Below the pieces are notes generated by a model that searched no databases, had not been told where the DNA came from, and was given only the letters and a program-made list of their open reading frames with translations. This document shows positions 42,678 through 53,159 of a DNA stretch of 55,645 nt, in pieces. The DNA comes from Bacillota bacterium (GTDB taxonomy: Bacteria; Bacillota; UBA4882; UBA8346). Both the position numbers and the translations under genes were made by a program. How positions within the stretch are numbered: position 1 is the stretch's first letter; every line of letters starts with the position of its first letter. The stretch lies in NCBI GenBank assembly GCA_023436305.1, contig JAEZJQ010000012.1, positions 1 through 55,645 of the forward strand, written 5' to 3'.

Positions 42678-45602
42678 ATGCCAAGTAAAAACCGAAATGC
42701 ATTATACGATATGTTTGCCACGGGAAATAAACCGACTCATGATGATTTTGTCGATCTGATTGATTCGACGATCAATATCGCCGACGACGGCATTGGCGCA
42801 GCGGAAAATGGCATGCCCATGGAGATCGTCGAACAGGGGACGAACCGGCGGCTGCTTGATTTCTCGATCAATAAAGGCACTTATACCTGGCGGATCAATG
42901 CCCAATCGGCTGATACCCAGCGGAACGGCTTAAATATCACTTCAGCGAATCAAAGCAGAATGTTTTTGAAACAAGAGGATGGTTCCGTCGGTATCAACAG
43001 TGATAATCCCGCGGCAAAGTTGCATATTGTCGCCGAATCCGGTCCTGCTTTACGGGTGGATGATTCATCCCAACACCCTTCCTTGGTAATTCAGGAAGAT
43101 GGAGGTTTGGTCATCGGTACGGAAGATCAGACGGCTCATACAGTTACGATTAATGGAAAAACTTTTTTCAATAATGAAGTTACCATCAACCAACCTGTTC
43201 ATGCCGAAAGCGGAATTACCGTTAATGGAAATAAACTGAATGCCCTTCACGGACTTAACGTTCAAAATGGTGTAAAAATCGAATCAGGTTTGTTGGAGGC
43301 TCAAAATGGTCTTGCGGTAACTGGAAATCTGAACGCAAATAACGGTGCCGTTATCAGTGGCCAGACCTTGGAAGCAAGGAAAGGCTTAACCGTAAATAGT
43401 GGAGCGGTGGTTCAAACCGGTAAGTTGGAAGCAAATGATGGTGCTACAGTCAGCGGCCAGTCTTTGGTGGTAATGAACGGATTAACTGTTAGTAATGGTG
43501 CGAAGATTGAAACCGGTATGCTGGAAGCTCAAGCGGGTGCCACCATTAGTGGCGCAATTCTGGAAGTAATGAATGACTTGTCGGTTCAAGGTAATACCAC
43601 TTTTAAAAACAAAATCGACATTGAGACGGGATTGTTAACCGCCCAGGGAGGATTGTCAGTTACCAATGGGTCTACTTTACAAGCAAACGGCCAGGTTACA
43701 CTCGGCAATTCCGATACCGGGAATGTCATTGTTAACGGAGCGCTCTATGCCAACAAAGGCATTATCGTTGCCAAATTGTTGCAGGCGGGAGCGGGAGCTG
43801 AGATAAGTGGTTCCGAGTTAATCGTGAATGATGGGTTAACAGTGTATAATGGGGCCACTATAGAAAGTGGGGAATTGGTTGCAAAGAGTGGAATTTCTAT
43901 TACCGGCGGTTCTGCTTTAAATACAGATGGTCCGGTCACTCTCGGCAGTGAAACTGGTGGAGGTGTAACCATAAACGGCGGGTTAGCGGCAACCAATGGA
44001 GCTACAATCAGTGGTTCGGAACTGGTTGTCGAGAATGGCATAACCATTACCGGTGATTTAAATGCTCCGGGTGATTCCACTCTGGGAAAAGCAAATATTG
44101 ATACATTAACGGTTAATAATATAAATATTGCCGGAAATTTTGGCTTGCAGGCACTTGATTTGGATTCAGTAACTGCTGATATTGCAGAAATAAAAAATAT
44201 GACGATCACCAATGGAGTTTCAATTTTAGGACCATGTCACACCTCGGACAACGTTATTTTTAACAGCGGTATCATATATGCAACTTATGAAGGATCAGCA
44301 CTGGTTTTTCCGAGAATCAAGATAATCAAAGGAACGGTAACCGGAGAAGAAGGACATTTTGAGATATCGGTCGATGATACCAAGCGAGTAACCATTATCT
44401 ATGATAGCGCTTCGGATATCGATAACTTTCTTGGCGATTGGAACGCTTATCAAAACGATCATCCGGAGCAAGCGGCAGGTTTTCGGTTCACCTGTTTAAG
44501 TACAACATGGGACCTGCAAGATATGGAAATCGGCTTTACTTCAACAAGGAATCCATATAAAGAGTGTACCATCGATGATGTACTTCGCATTATTTATATG
44601 GGGCCTTTAACCGGAACAATCCAATCAGAATTCGTAGCTAGTGAAGATCCAGAAGCGACAGCATTTGAATTTGAAACCAATGAATCGCTCCTGACGATAA
44701 AATATCCCGGAAATACAGCATCATGCACCGTGAATCAGTTGCTTGCCGATTGGAAAGAGTGGTTAAACAACCTGGGAGGCATCTGCGATTTTGATATCCA
44801 AACTGTTAGTAATGATGAAGTAGTAATTACCGATGCCGTCTATACTTTAGAAGAAAATGTATCCGGTGAAATTTTCAGTAAAGGGATAATTAAGACGAAT
44901 ACGGTTTCCATTCAAGGTTATTTGAAAATTAGCGGTTCTCAATCATTCATAAGTAGTATCTCAACCAGTGATACATTAACAGAAAACAGCGATACCGTTC
45001 TGTCAACTCAAAAAGCGGTTAAGACTTATATTGATAATAAAATCACTGTGATCGATAACGCTTTGGCGACTAAAGCTGTAAAAGCGGATGTAGACGCATC
45101 TTTGGAAACAATTAATCAGAATCTGGCAACCAAAGCCGTAAAAGAGGATGTGGACGCATCCCTGGAAACGATTAATCAGAGTCTGGCAACTAAAGCCGTA
45201 AAAGAGGATGTAGACACATCCTTGGAAACCATTAACCGGGATTTGGAGGAGAAAGCCGTTAAGACGGAAGTGGATGCACTATTAGCCACGAAAGCGGATT
45301 TACAGAAGCCGGCCAGTCTTACAGTGGCGGCAAGTCAAATTGTTACCGTCAACAATCTCACTTTAACCAACGATTCCAGAGGATTGTTGATGGTGTTAAT
45401 TACGAAGCCGGGCACTTCCGCGGCGGGTCTATTTGCCGTCCATGGCACCGGTAGTATCGTCAAAATAGCAGGAGATGGAATGTCGGACCAGCAAGACAAT
45501 CCTGAAACCCTCTGGAATGTATACTCTGATACCGGTGTCGTCACCATTCAAAATACGGATTCGGCCGAAGTTACCGTTAAAGTTACTTATATTGGATTAT
45601 AA
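42678..45602 (+). CDS. Second fibre protein with beta-repeat shaft and coiled-coil neck
   Basis: 974 residues. The N-terminal ~130 residues (RNALYDMFATGNKPTHDDFV, INSDNPAAKLHIVAES) are paralogous to the first fibre and are the docking domain. Residues ~170-520 are a parallel beta-like shaft of units near NGLTV..GA.I..G.LEA.(N/A)GA.(I/V)SG, ~33 residues each. Residues ~550-740 contain two copies of the YP/AWxxW repeat of the baseplate protein. Then comes DTVLSTQKAVKTYIDN and four 20-residue coiled-coil repeats (ATKAVK.DVDASLETIN). The last ~95 residues are a beta tip (SLTVAASQIVTVNNLTLTN) with no collar domain, so the two fibres probably bind different targets. GGAG-type site precedes the ATG. 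Confidence 0.82.
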   Translation: MPSKNRNALYDMFATGNKPTHDDFVDLIDSTINIADDGIGAAENGMPMEIVEQGTNRRLLDFSINKGTYTWRINAQSADTQRNGLNITSANQSRMFLKQEDGSVGINSDNPAAKLHIVAESGPALRVDDSSQHPSLVIQEDGGLVIGTEDQTAHTVTINGKTFFNNEVTINQPVHAESGITVNGNKLNALHGLNVQNGVKIESGLLEAQNGLAVTGNLNANNGAVISGQTLEARKGLTVNSGAVVQTGKLEANDGATVSGQSLVVMNGLTVSNGAKIETGMLEAQAGATISGAILEVMNDLSVQGNTTFKNKIDIETGLLTAQGGLSVTNGSTLQANGQVTLGNSDTGNVIVNGALYANKGIIVAKLLQAGAGAEISGSELIVNDGLTVYNGATIESGELVAKSGISITGGSALNTDGPVTLGSETGGGVTINGGLAATNGATISGSELVVENGITITGDLNAPGDSTLGKANIDTLTVNNINIAGNFGLQALDLDSVTADIAEIKNMTITNGVSILGPCHTSDNVIFNSGIIYATYEGSALVFPRIKIIKGTVTGEEGHFEISVDDTKRVTIIYDSASDIDNFLGDWNAYQNDHPEQAAGFRFTCLSTTWDLQDMEIGFTSTRNPYKECTIDDVLRIIYMGPLTGTIQSEFVASEDPEATAFEFETNESLLTIKYPGNTASCTVNQLLADWKEWLNNLGGICDFDIQTVSNDEVVITDAVYTLEENVSGEIFSKGIIKTNTVSIQGYLKISGSQSFISSISTSDTLTENSDTVLSTQKAVKTYIDNKITVIDNALATKAVKADVDASLETINQNLATKAVKEDVDASLETINQSLATKAVKEDVDTSLETINRDLEEKAVKTEVDALLATKADLQKPASLTVAASQIVTVNNLTLTNDSRGLLMVLITKPGTSAAGLFAVHGTGSIVKIAGDGMSDQQDNPETLWNVYSDTGVVTIQNTDSAEVTVKVTYIGL
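45063..45302 (+). repeat. 60-bp tandem repeats encoding a fibre coiled coil
   Basis: Four in-frame 60-bp copies (45063-45122, 45123-45182, 45183-45242, 45243-45302). The first three are almost identical at protein level, the fourth is diverged. Each encodes 20 residues of heptad character. Copy number could change by slippage and adjust fibre length. Confidence 0.8.
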
Positions 45603-45641
45603 ATAAATTACGCGTGATTACGCGAGAAATCGGGATGTGCC

Positions 45642-48600
45642 ATGGGAAACGCATCATTAACAGCACTTAATACTATTCAATGGGAGGCCTTGCGGGAAGA
45701 AGGGTTAAAAAACCTGCAGGCGTTCTCCGGACATTTATGGACGGATTATAATATCCATGATCCGGGGGTTACAATCCTTGAAGTACTTTGTTACGCGATT
45801 GCCGATCTGGATTCGCGGGTGTCGCAAGATATGGGGGCCATTCTGGGTGATAACACCATCCCCGAACAGTTTTTCTCACCTAAAGAGATCCTAACGATCA
45901 ACCCGGTGACTGTCAATGATTACCGGAAACTATTAATTGATATTCGGGTTCCGGTCGCGGTCTCAAATACGGAGACTCAATGGGTTCCCGCTGTGAAAAA
46001 CGCTTGGCTGGTACCGGCAATGGATACTGATCCGGCACTCTACTTCGACAAGGACAATAATGCCCTTCTATATGATTATGCCCCAAATTCATCACGAATT
46101 ACTTTGAATGGATTATACCGGGTATATATCGAAAAAGATGAAGATATTCAACAGGATGATGAGTTAATAAACATTGTGACCGCAACACTCAATTCTCATC
46201 GAAATCTGTGTGAAGAGTTCGTTGAGGTCAATATTTTAGAGCAAGAAACGATCTCGGTATTTTCGGATATTCAAATTGCCGAGGATGCGGATGCCAATGA
46301 GGTCATGGCGAAAATATACTATGATCTCAAAAATTTTATTTCACCCCGGATAAAGCAATACAGCCTTAAAAGAATGTTTGCCAAGGGTAAATCCATCGAA
46401 CAAATATTTAATGGTCCGCAGCTCGACCATGGGTTTATCGACGATGATGAGCTTGGAACCGGTGAAAAAAGAAGAGAGTTACATACCTCCGATCTGATCC
46501 GGATCATCATGTCCCATAAAGAAGTGAAGGATGTCAAAAACTTATTCATTTCCAACGTACCTAATCCGGACATAACCGATAAACAAGAATGGGCGCTGGT
46601 GGTGGATGATACGAAAGCGCTCGTATTAGAGCCGTTTAATAGTTCCAAAATCCGTTTGTTTAAAAATGAAATAATGTGCCCCGTCAGCACGAATGAGGTT
46701 AATGCCAGGCTGAATGCTTTAAAAACACAAAACCAATGGGAAATTTTCGATGATCCGGCCACGGATCTCCAGGAAACTATCGGAGAAGCTTCTGACTTAA
46801 GTGCTTACGAGTCAATCGCCTTTAAATTGCCGTCAATCTATGGGGTCAGTGAAACCGGACTTCCTTCCACGGTTTCGGAAAAGCGGCGGGCACAAGCCAA
46901 ACAATTACGGGCGTATTTGCTGTTTTTTGAACAAATTTTGGTGAATTATCTTAAACAGCTGGCCAGCTTCAAACATATCTTCGCCTTTCGCCAGAACCGG
47001 GCGGATATCATGGGAAAAATAAAAACCTATTTCTCGCAGCCATTATCGGCATCATTCTGGCAGCAAGATTTCCCGGAATTAAACCCGGAAGTCAGTTCAG
47101 TTTACCAATATCTCGAAGATAATCCGGATGATCGGACCCTGATGAGTGAAAACGCCTTCAAGCGAAAAAACCGGATTTTCGATCATTTGCTGGCCCAATT
47201 TAACGAGAAATTCGCCGATTACGCGGTGTTCGGTTTTAAATACAACATGCTCATGAATCTGGAGCCGGATCAAAAGAATTCATATTACTTGTCGGCGAAA
47301 GCCGATTTCCTGGAAAACTATCCCCGGTTGAGCAGAAACCGTAATCGTGCTTATAATCTTCAAACTCCAATTACCGATCCCCAGGCTTTTCAATATATGG
47401 ACGGCCTTAAAGATTTAATCGCCTCCAAATTGGGATTGGATGGATATATTACCGATCCTGCCGACCGGAATGAACTGAAAAACTTTTTTATCATCGAACA
47501 TATTCTGCTTCGGCCCGAAGGTTCTTTACCGCTAGATTTTATCTCCGGTGAAAAGATCACAGAAACGTATCAGCCGGATCCTTACTCATATCAATTGACA
47601 TTTGTGATCCCCAAAAAGGCGGGGCGGTTTGGAAATAATAAATTTAAGGAATTGGTATATACCACCATTGAAAACGAAACACCGGCGCATATTGCCTATA
47701 ACGTATTGGAATTTGATTCCAATCAAATGTCCCAATTCAATGGCTTTTATGCTAATTTTTTAAAATGGAAACGAGACTATCCCGATCAATATAACCCCTA
47801 CCGGGATTCCCTGTTGAATCTTTTGGGAATTGGCCGGATAAAGCTCCCGGTACTTCATCTTGATGCCCATCAAATTCACGGGAATGAAGACCCTTCCGGC
47901 AACGGAGATTTGGTAACGGAATGGAGCGATCTAAGCCGTAACAATCATCATGCCGTACCGGTACCCACGAAAGGCGCACCGAAATATATCGAGAGCGATC
48001 TGCCCTGGGTGAGGTTCGAATTAAACTCCCAATTAAAGATCGCAGCTCCTTTGATCCATGATGATTTTAGTGTGGTTGTGGTTTATAAAGCCGCGGCGGA
48101 ATCCGGCCATGAGGGCGATAGTTTTCAATTGATGGCCGGCGCCGATTCCAATCAATCAAATTTTGGGCTGGGCTTTCAAGGGAACGGTAGTGTAATTGCA
48201 AAAGTTAACACCAAAATCATGAACTGGGATTCCACGATATCGATGAATTTGGAGTCAACTCCCGGACTGCCGCATCTGGCCCTTTTTACCAGGGAAAAGA
48301 CCACAGGAGAAGTGCAATTGTATCTTGATGGCGTCTTACAAACCGCTCAGGTACTCAAAGAGGCCAATGTATCTTTTGATCAACAGTCAATCAACATTGG
48401 GCCGGGCACTGATGCCGCCACCTGCGAATTGGGCGAAGTAATCATCTTCGATTCGGTATTGACCGGCAGCCGGAAACAAAAGCTCGAAGAGTATTTATCG
48501 GCCAAGTGGCGCATCCCATTATCAGCGGTAAGCTCCGTTGCCAAACCGGTTCTGCATTTGGATGCCGCGAGTATAAGCAGTGTCATCATGGATGAAAATG

Positions 48601-51600
48601 CAAAGAATATTCGTCAATGGAAAGATTTAAGCTTGAATAGCGTTACAGTCATTCAAAGCAACATTGCCGCGCCACCGGAATATCAGGTAGAAGGAATCGC
48701 CGGGTTGCCATCCGTATTCTTTAAGGATACCGCTCTTATGATTCCCAATTCCCAAAATGTGTTGAAGGTTTTGGCCGAGAATATGGAAGATACGCTCATT
48801 CCAATAATTAAATCGGCGATTATCAATGTCATAATCGAAGAGAAACCGGTTTTCCCGGACTCATTCACCGTTATATCGGGGATTAATCATACTCTCTCCA
48901 ATACAATATGGACCAGTCTTAAAAACAAAGGGTATATTGATGATGATGGAAAGGTATTACCGGCATTTACCCCGGAACGGCATGGTTTTACGTTAAATCT
49001 GGATGATGCGATTTTAGATCCGGTCCGGCTGGACCTCGAAAATAAAATCAGCGCGCTCTTATCCCGGTATAATATTTCAAAGCGGCCGGTTTCACAAGAC
49101 ACCTTTACCAGTATCGGAGGGATTAATCAAACACTTTCTCAAGCCCTATGGACCAGCCTTAAGGAAAAGGGGTTTATTGGGAATACCAGTCAAAACGTAT
49201 TTTTTAACAGGGATTTTACCATTGCCTTGATATACAAAGCGGATGGCAGCCAAGGACCGCTGCTTGATGGGACCGCATCTTCACCGGAAACGGGCAAAAC
49301 AGGTTTTTCGATTGTGGTTGATCCGAAGGGAGACCTTATTGTCGATCTGGAAAACCGGACGGTAAAACTGGCGGCTCCAATTAACGATGTTCATATGGCA
49401 ATTATCTCGGGTCTTGTTACCGGCGATGAACTCAAAATATCGTTAAATCTAGACGGGATATCATCGCTTCACGATATCCCGGCAAGTCCGGGGACCTTTT
49501 CCAATTGCCCCGGTGATCTGGTCATTGGCCATAGCAGGACGGGTCAAGGCACTTTTACCGGGCAGATTGGCGAAGTCGTCATCTATGATAAAGCCTTGAC
49601 AACCGGAGAATGGCAAAGATTGGAAAATTATTTATCCGGTAAATGGAAAGTTGACATCTCCGGTGTTGACCGGATTGCCACTCCAGTGATCCATCTGGAT
49701 GCATCACGACAAGCCACTGTCCATTCGGATGATACCACCAGGATTTCGCAATGGGTTGATCTCAGTCGGTGGGGTCATGATGCTGTCCAGGACAACGGTA
49801 AACGAAGGCCCCAGTATATCATGGATGGAATCAACGGTTTAGGGGTTATCCGGTTCACTCAGCAAGCCACGAATGATAATGATAATATTCGCGATATTTA
49901 TGAGGATTATTTGACTATCCAACAGATCATTCAGAATGATTTTACGATCATGGTGGTCTTTCAAACAGATGCTTCGCAAACCCCCAACCTGCTTGATGAT
50001 AGTGGATGGACAAAAGGCATGGCCGTACTTGATGCCGATTGTTCCGGCCGCTATAACGACTTCGGGCTTTCCCTCGGAAAGTATATGAACAAAATGGTGG
50101 TCATGGGCGGGATTGGCGACCGGTTAACCGGGGATCATACCATCAAGACCAGAGGGCTTGAGCTTAGTCAACCGCATTTCATAACATTCACCCGGTTAAA
50201 AACTACCGGAGAGGTAAAACTGTATGCTGATGGATTGCTGCATGCAACGGCCGACCTAAGGGATAATGTGGTATTAAATGATTCGCGAACGATTAAAATC
50301 GGGGCTTTTAATAGTGAAGGGATTCCTTTCCGGGGCGATGTCGGTGAAATTATCATTTTTGATACGGTGCTTACCGATGAAAAACGGCAACAGATTGAGA
50401 AGAACCTGGCCGCCAAGTGGGATATTCCCTTCACAACCCTTCCGATCGATGTTGCCAATCTTAGATTGCACCTGGATGCCGGTAATTTTGACAGTATTAG
50501 TATCGAACCGGATAATACAGTATCCCAATGGTATTTTGGCGATACGAAGAGTCAAGTTGTCGCTATCCAGGATAATCCGGCCCAACGGCCACTCTATGTC
50601 AAAGACGGCATCAATGGAATGCCCGGAATAAGATTCAATAACAGCTTGATGACCGTTACTCCCCAAATCAACAGTTATGATAGTTTTACCATGGCAGTGG
50701 TCTTTAAACCTTTATCCATCGGTAACATATATCCCGATTGGGACTTTGGCGCGGGGCTGGTTGACAACCATTTTCCCGGAACGAGCCGTAGCTTTGGCAT
50801 TGCCATAGACAAGCAGAATCAGTTACTGGCGCATGCCGGTACCGCAAATATTCGGTCAGCGGTTACCATAAACTGTCCTCATCTTGCCATATTTACCAGA
50901 GACAATGCTACCGGGGAAGTCAAACTGTATATCGATGGCCTGTTAGCAGCCAGGGAAACATTTTCCGACAAGGCTTCGCTGAATGGGGATTCGGTGATGC
51001 TGACTATTGGGGCCATCGGGATTCCGGAACCGGGTCAGACGGTAAGTAAGGGTTATTATCATGGTGATATTGCCGAGTTAGTACTGTTTAACGAGTTGTT
51101 AGATCTTGAAAACATTCAGGCATTAAAAAACCATTTATCCATGAAGTGGAAAATCGATACCACGGGAATTAATCCTATCTCAAAACCGGTACTCCATCTT
51201 GACGCCAGCCAAATCCGGACGATTATCAAGAATGAAACGGACCGGATATCCCAATGGCTGGACTTGAATAATCGAAGCAATGACCCGGTACAAGCCAACC
51301 CGAGCCAACAGCCCGAATACCGGCTAAATGCTTATAACGGTCTGGGGGTGATCCATTTTGACGGCACCCGGGAGACATGTTTAACCCTTAAACCGGTAGT
51401 TAAAGATGATTTTACAATTATTATTGTATACAATACGGACCCGAATATAAGCAGTAATAGTTTTATGCCGGTTTCAAGGGATTCATTTACCCGGATATCC
51501 GGCGTAAACGGGGATCTTGCAAGTGAGATATGGACATGTCTTAACGAACAGAAATATATCGATGATCATGGTAAGGTATTACCGGCATTTACCCCAAATA

Positions 51601-53072
51601 AGGACAATTTTGCGTTAAACTTAGGTACTTTTTCGGTTGACTCAATACGTACGGCCTTCGAAAGTCAAATAAGTTCCACCTTATCCGGATACCGAAACTC
51701 ACTACAACCGGTTCCGCGGGATGCCTTCACTAGTATTGGGGGAATCGATGACACACTGTCATCTACCGTATGGACGGGTCTAAATGTGGGTGGGTATATT
51801 GATGATAATGGATATGTAACAACAGATTTCAACCAATTCGCCACTGATTTTATCACAGCGATAATTAAATCAGCAATTATCAACGTGGTGCTTGCCGAGA
51901 ACTGGATCGAGGGAGCCGGGTTATTTGACGGCAATTGTCCCGGAGAACGCGCCAATATGTATAAAAGAGATTTCGGCATATTGGTAAAAGATGATCAGTT
52001 CATCGCCGGTATTGGCATCCCTGGTGAAAAAGATTATCAAATCGAGGTCAAGGCACCATTCGGCAGGCTCCATATGGGGATATTAACCCGTAAAAAAAAT
52101 ACGGGAATGTTACGGATGTACATCGACAATATTGCGTCGGAACCGGTATGGGTGGCCCGGAATGTGACCTTAAAAGATTCCAGCCGGTTCACCATCGGGG
52201 CGGTAAATACCGGGGGCAATTATTTCTCGGGGGATATTGCGGAGATCATCGTCCTTGACGAAGTACCGGCCAATGATAAGCTCGCCGCCATCCAAAGATT
52301 TTTGGCTTTGAAATGGGATATTCCCTTAACCAATTTGCCCATCGATACCACCAATCTTAGTTTGCATCTGGATGCCGCTAATTTCGAAAGCATTATCAAA
52401 GAACCGGATAATACGGTATCCCAATGGTTTTACGGCTACACTTTGAGCCAAGTTGCCGCCAAGCAGGATGATCCGGGGAAACGGCCGGTTTATATTGAAA
52501 ATGGCGTCAACGGAATGCCTGGAATACGGTTCAACCGGAGTTTCATGACGGTAACCCCGCGGATCACCGGTTACGATGATTTGACCATTGTGGTTGTTTT
52601 CAACCCGCTTTTCACTAGAAACATTGATCCAAATTGGTCATATGGTACCGGACTGGTTGACAACTATATTGTTGGTCCGGAGCAGAACCACTTTGGCATT
52701 GCCATGAATCGAAACCATGAATTTATCTTGCGGATTGGCACCGGTATGATTCAATCACCTGTGCTTGCCAATTACCCCCATATTGCGGTAATTACCAGAA
52801 ACAGCGCGAGCGGAGAGGTACGTATGTATATTGATGGACGGTTGGTGTCCACCGGGCAACTTTCCCCAGGGCTTCCACTGAATGGGTTACTGGAGTTAAC
52901 CATCGGAGCGATTCGTATCCAGCCGGGAGAAACGGAGAGTAAAGGGTATTATCAGGGCGATATATTTGAATTGGTTATGTTTAATCGCATAATCGACCCG
53001 GAAAGCCGGTCATCTTTGGAAAAACATTTAGCGAAAAAATGGAAAGTCCTTATATCGGAAACCAATCAATAA
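45642..53072 (+). CDS. Giant Pvc12-like baseplate protein with six LamG-like domains
   Basis: 2476 residues. The N-terminal ~720 residues are the eCIS Pvc12/gp7-type wedge component: QAFSGHLWTDYNIHDPGVTI and LEVLCYAIADLDSRVSQDM are the family opening, followed by helical segments with LLFFEQILVNYLKQLASFKH and FFIIEHILLRPEG. From ~731 six concanavalin/LamG-like domains begin at ~731, 967, 1346, 1603, 1847 and 2235, each with LHLDA, (I/V)SQW.DLS, (D)FT(I/M).VV(Y/F), H(L/I)A(I/L)FTR..(T)TGEV(K/Q)LY.DG and (G)D(I/V)(A/G)E(I/L).(I/L)F....KWxI. Domains 2 and 5 are interrupted by a second repeat (IW..L...GYIDD.GKVLPAFTP). LamG domains usually bind glycans or proteins. Ordinary Pvc12 proteins are under half this size. 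Confidence 0.82.
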   Translation: MGNASLTALNTIQWEALREEGLKNLQAFSGHLWTDYNIHDPGVTILEVLCYAIADLDSRVSQDMGAILGDNTIPEQFFSPKEILTINPVTVNDYRKLLIDIRVPVAVSNTETQWVPAVKNAWLVPAMDTDPALYFDKDNNALLYDYAPNSSRITLNGLYRVYIEKDEDIQQDDELINIVTATLNSHRNLCEEFVEVNILEQETISVFSDIQIAEDADANEVMAKIYYDLKNFISPRIKQYSLKRMFAKGKSIEQIFNGPQLDHGFIDDDELGTGEKRRELHTSDLIRIIMSHKEVKDVKNLFISNVPNPDITDKQEWALVVDDTKALVLEPFNSSKIRLFKNEIMCPVSTNEVNARLNALKTQNQWEIFDDPATDLQETIGEASDLSAYESIAFKLPSIYGVSETGLPSTVSEKRRAQAKQLRAYLLFFEQILVNYLKQLASFKHIFAFRQNRADIMGKIKTYFSQPLSASFWQQDFPELNPEVSSVYQYLEDNPDDRTLMSENAFKRKNRIFDHLLAQFNEKFADYAVFGFKYNMLMNLEPDQKNSYYLSAKADFLENYPRLSRNRNRAYNLQTPITDPQAFQYMDGLKDLIASKLGLDGYITDPADRNELKNFFIIEHILLRPEGSLPLDFISGEKITETYQPDPYSYQLTFVIPKKAGRFGNNKFKELVYTTIENETPAHIAYNVLEFDSNQMSQFNGFYANFLKWKRDYPDQYNPYRDSLLNLLGIGRIKLPVLHLDAHQIHGNEDPSGNGDLVTEWSDLSRNNHHAVPVPTKGAPKYIESDLPWVRFELNSQLKIAAPLIHDDFSVVVVYKAAAESGHEGDSFQLMAGADSNQSNFGLGFQGNGSVIAKVNTKIMNWDSTISMNLESTPGLPHLALFTREKTTGEVQLYLDGVLQTAQVLKEANVSFDQQSINIGPGTDAATCELGEVIIFDSVLTGSRKQKLEEYLSAKWRIPLSAVSSVAKPVLHLDAASISSVIMDENAKNIRQWKDLSLNSVTVIQSNIAAPPEYQVEGIAGLPSVFFKDTALMIPNSQNVLKVLAENMEDTLIPIIKSAIINVIIEEKPVFPDSFTVISGINHTLSNTIWTSLKNKGYIDDDGKVLPAFTPERHGFTLNLDDAILDPVRLDLENKISALLSRYNISKRPVSQDTFTSIGGINQTLSQALWTSLKEKGFIGNTSQNVFFNRDFTIALIYKADGSQGPLLDGTASSPETGKTGFSIVVDPKGDLIVDLENRTVKLAAPINDVHMAIISGLVTGDELKISLNLDGISSLHDIPASPGTFSNCPGDLVIGHSRTGQGTFTGQIGEVVIYDKALTTGEWQRLENYLSGKWKVDISGVDRIATPVIHLDASRQATVHSDDTTRISQWVDLSRWGHDAVQDNGKRRPQYIMDGINGLGVIRFTQQATNDNDNIRDIYEDYLTIQQIIQNDFTIMVVFQTDASQTPNLLDDSGWTKGMAVLDADCSGRYNDFGLSLGKYMNKMVVMGGIGDRLTGDHTIKTRGLELSQPHFITFTRLKTTGEVKLYADGLLHATADLRDNVVLNDSRTIKIGAFNSEGIPFRGDVGEIIIFDTVLTDEKRQQIEKNLAAKWDIPFTTLPIDVANLRLHLDAGNFDSISIEPDNTVSQWYFGDTKSQVVAIQDNPAQRPLYVKDGINGMPGIRFNNSLMTVTPQINSYDSFTMAVVFKPLSIGNIYPDWDFGAGLVDNHFPGTSRSFGIAIDKQNQLLAHAGTANIRSAVTINCPHLAIFTRDNATGEVKLYIDGLLAARETFSDKASLNGDSVMLTIGAIGIPEPGQTVSKGYYHGDIAELVLFNELLDLENIQALKNHLSMKWKIDTTGINPISKPVLHLDASQIRTIIKNETDRISQWLDLNNRSNDPVQANPSQQPEYRLNAYNGLGVIHFDGTRETCLTLKPVVKDDFTIIIVYNTDPNISSNSFMPVSRDSFTRISGVNGDLASEIWTCLNEQKYIDDHGKVLPAFTPNKDNFALNLGTFSVDSIRTAFESQISSTLSGYRNSLQPVPRDAFTSIGGIDDTLSSTVWTGLNVGGYIDDNGYVTTDFNQFATDFITAIIKSAIINVVLAENWIEGAGLFDGNCPGERANMYKRDFGILVKDDQFIAGIGIPGEKDYQIEVKAPFGRLHMGILTRKKNTGMLRMYIDNIASEPVWVARNVTLKDSSRFTIGAVNTGGNYFSGDIAEIIVLDEVPANDKLAAIQRFLALKWDIPLTNLPIDTTNLSLHLDAANFESIIKEPDNTVSQWFYGYTLSQVAAKQDDPGKRPVYIENGVNGMPGIRFNRSFMTVTPRITGYDDLTIVVVFNPLFTRNIDPNWSYGTGLVDNYIVGPEQNHFGIAMNRNHEFILRIGTGMIQSPVLANYPHIAVITRNSASGEVRMYIDGRLVSTGQLSPGLPLNGLLELTIGAIRIQPGETESKGYYQGDIFELVMFNRIIDPESRSSLEKHLAKKWKVLISETNQ

Positions 53073-53159
53073 TCCAATGTCTTCCCGTTTGTTTCACTGG
53101 CGGCAAGATGAGAAATTCGGTATCAAAAAAACGGTACTTTCAGGTGATGAGGGAAAAGA

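Noticed and set aside
45063..45302. Possible CRISPR or intergenic repeat
   Set aside because: The 60-bp repeats are in frame within a fibre gene and encode a coiled coil.
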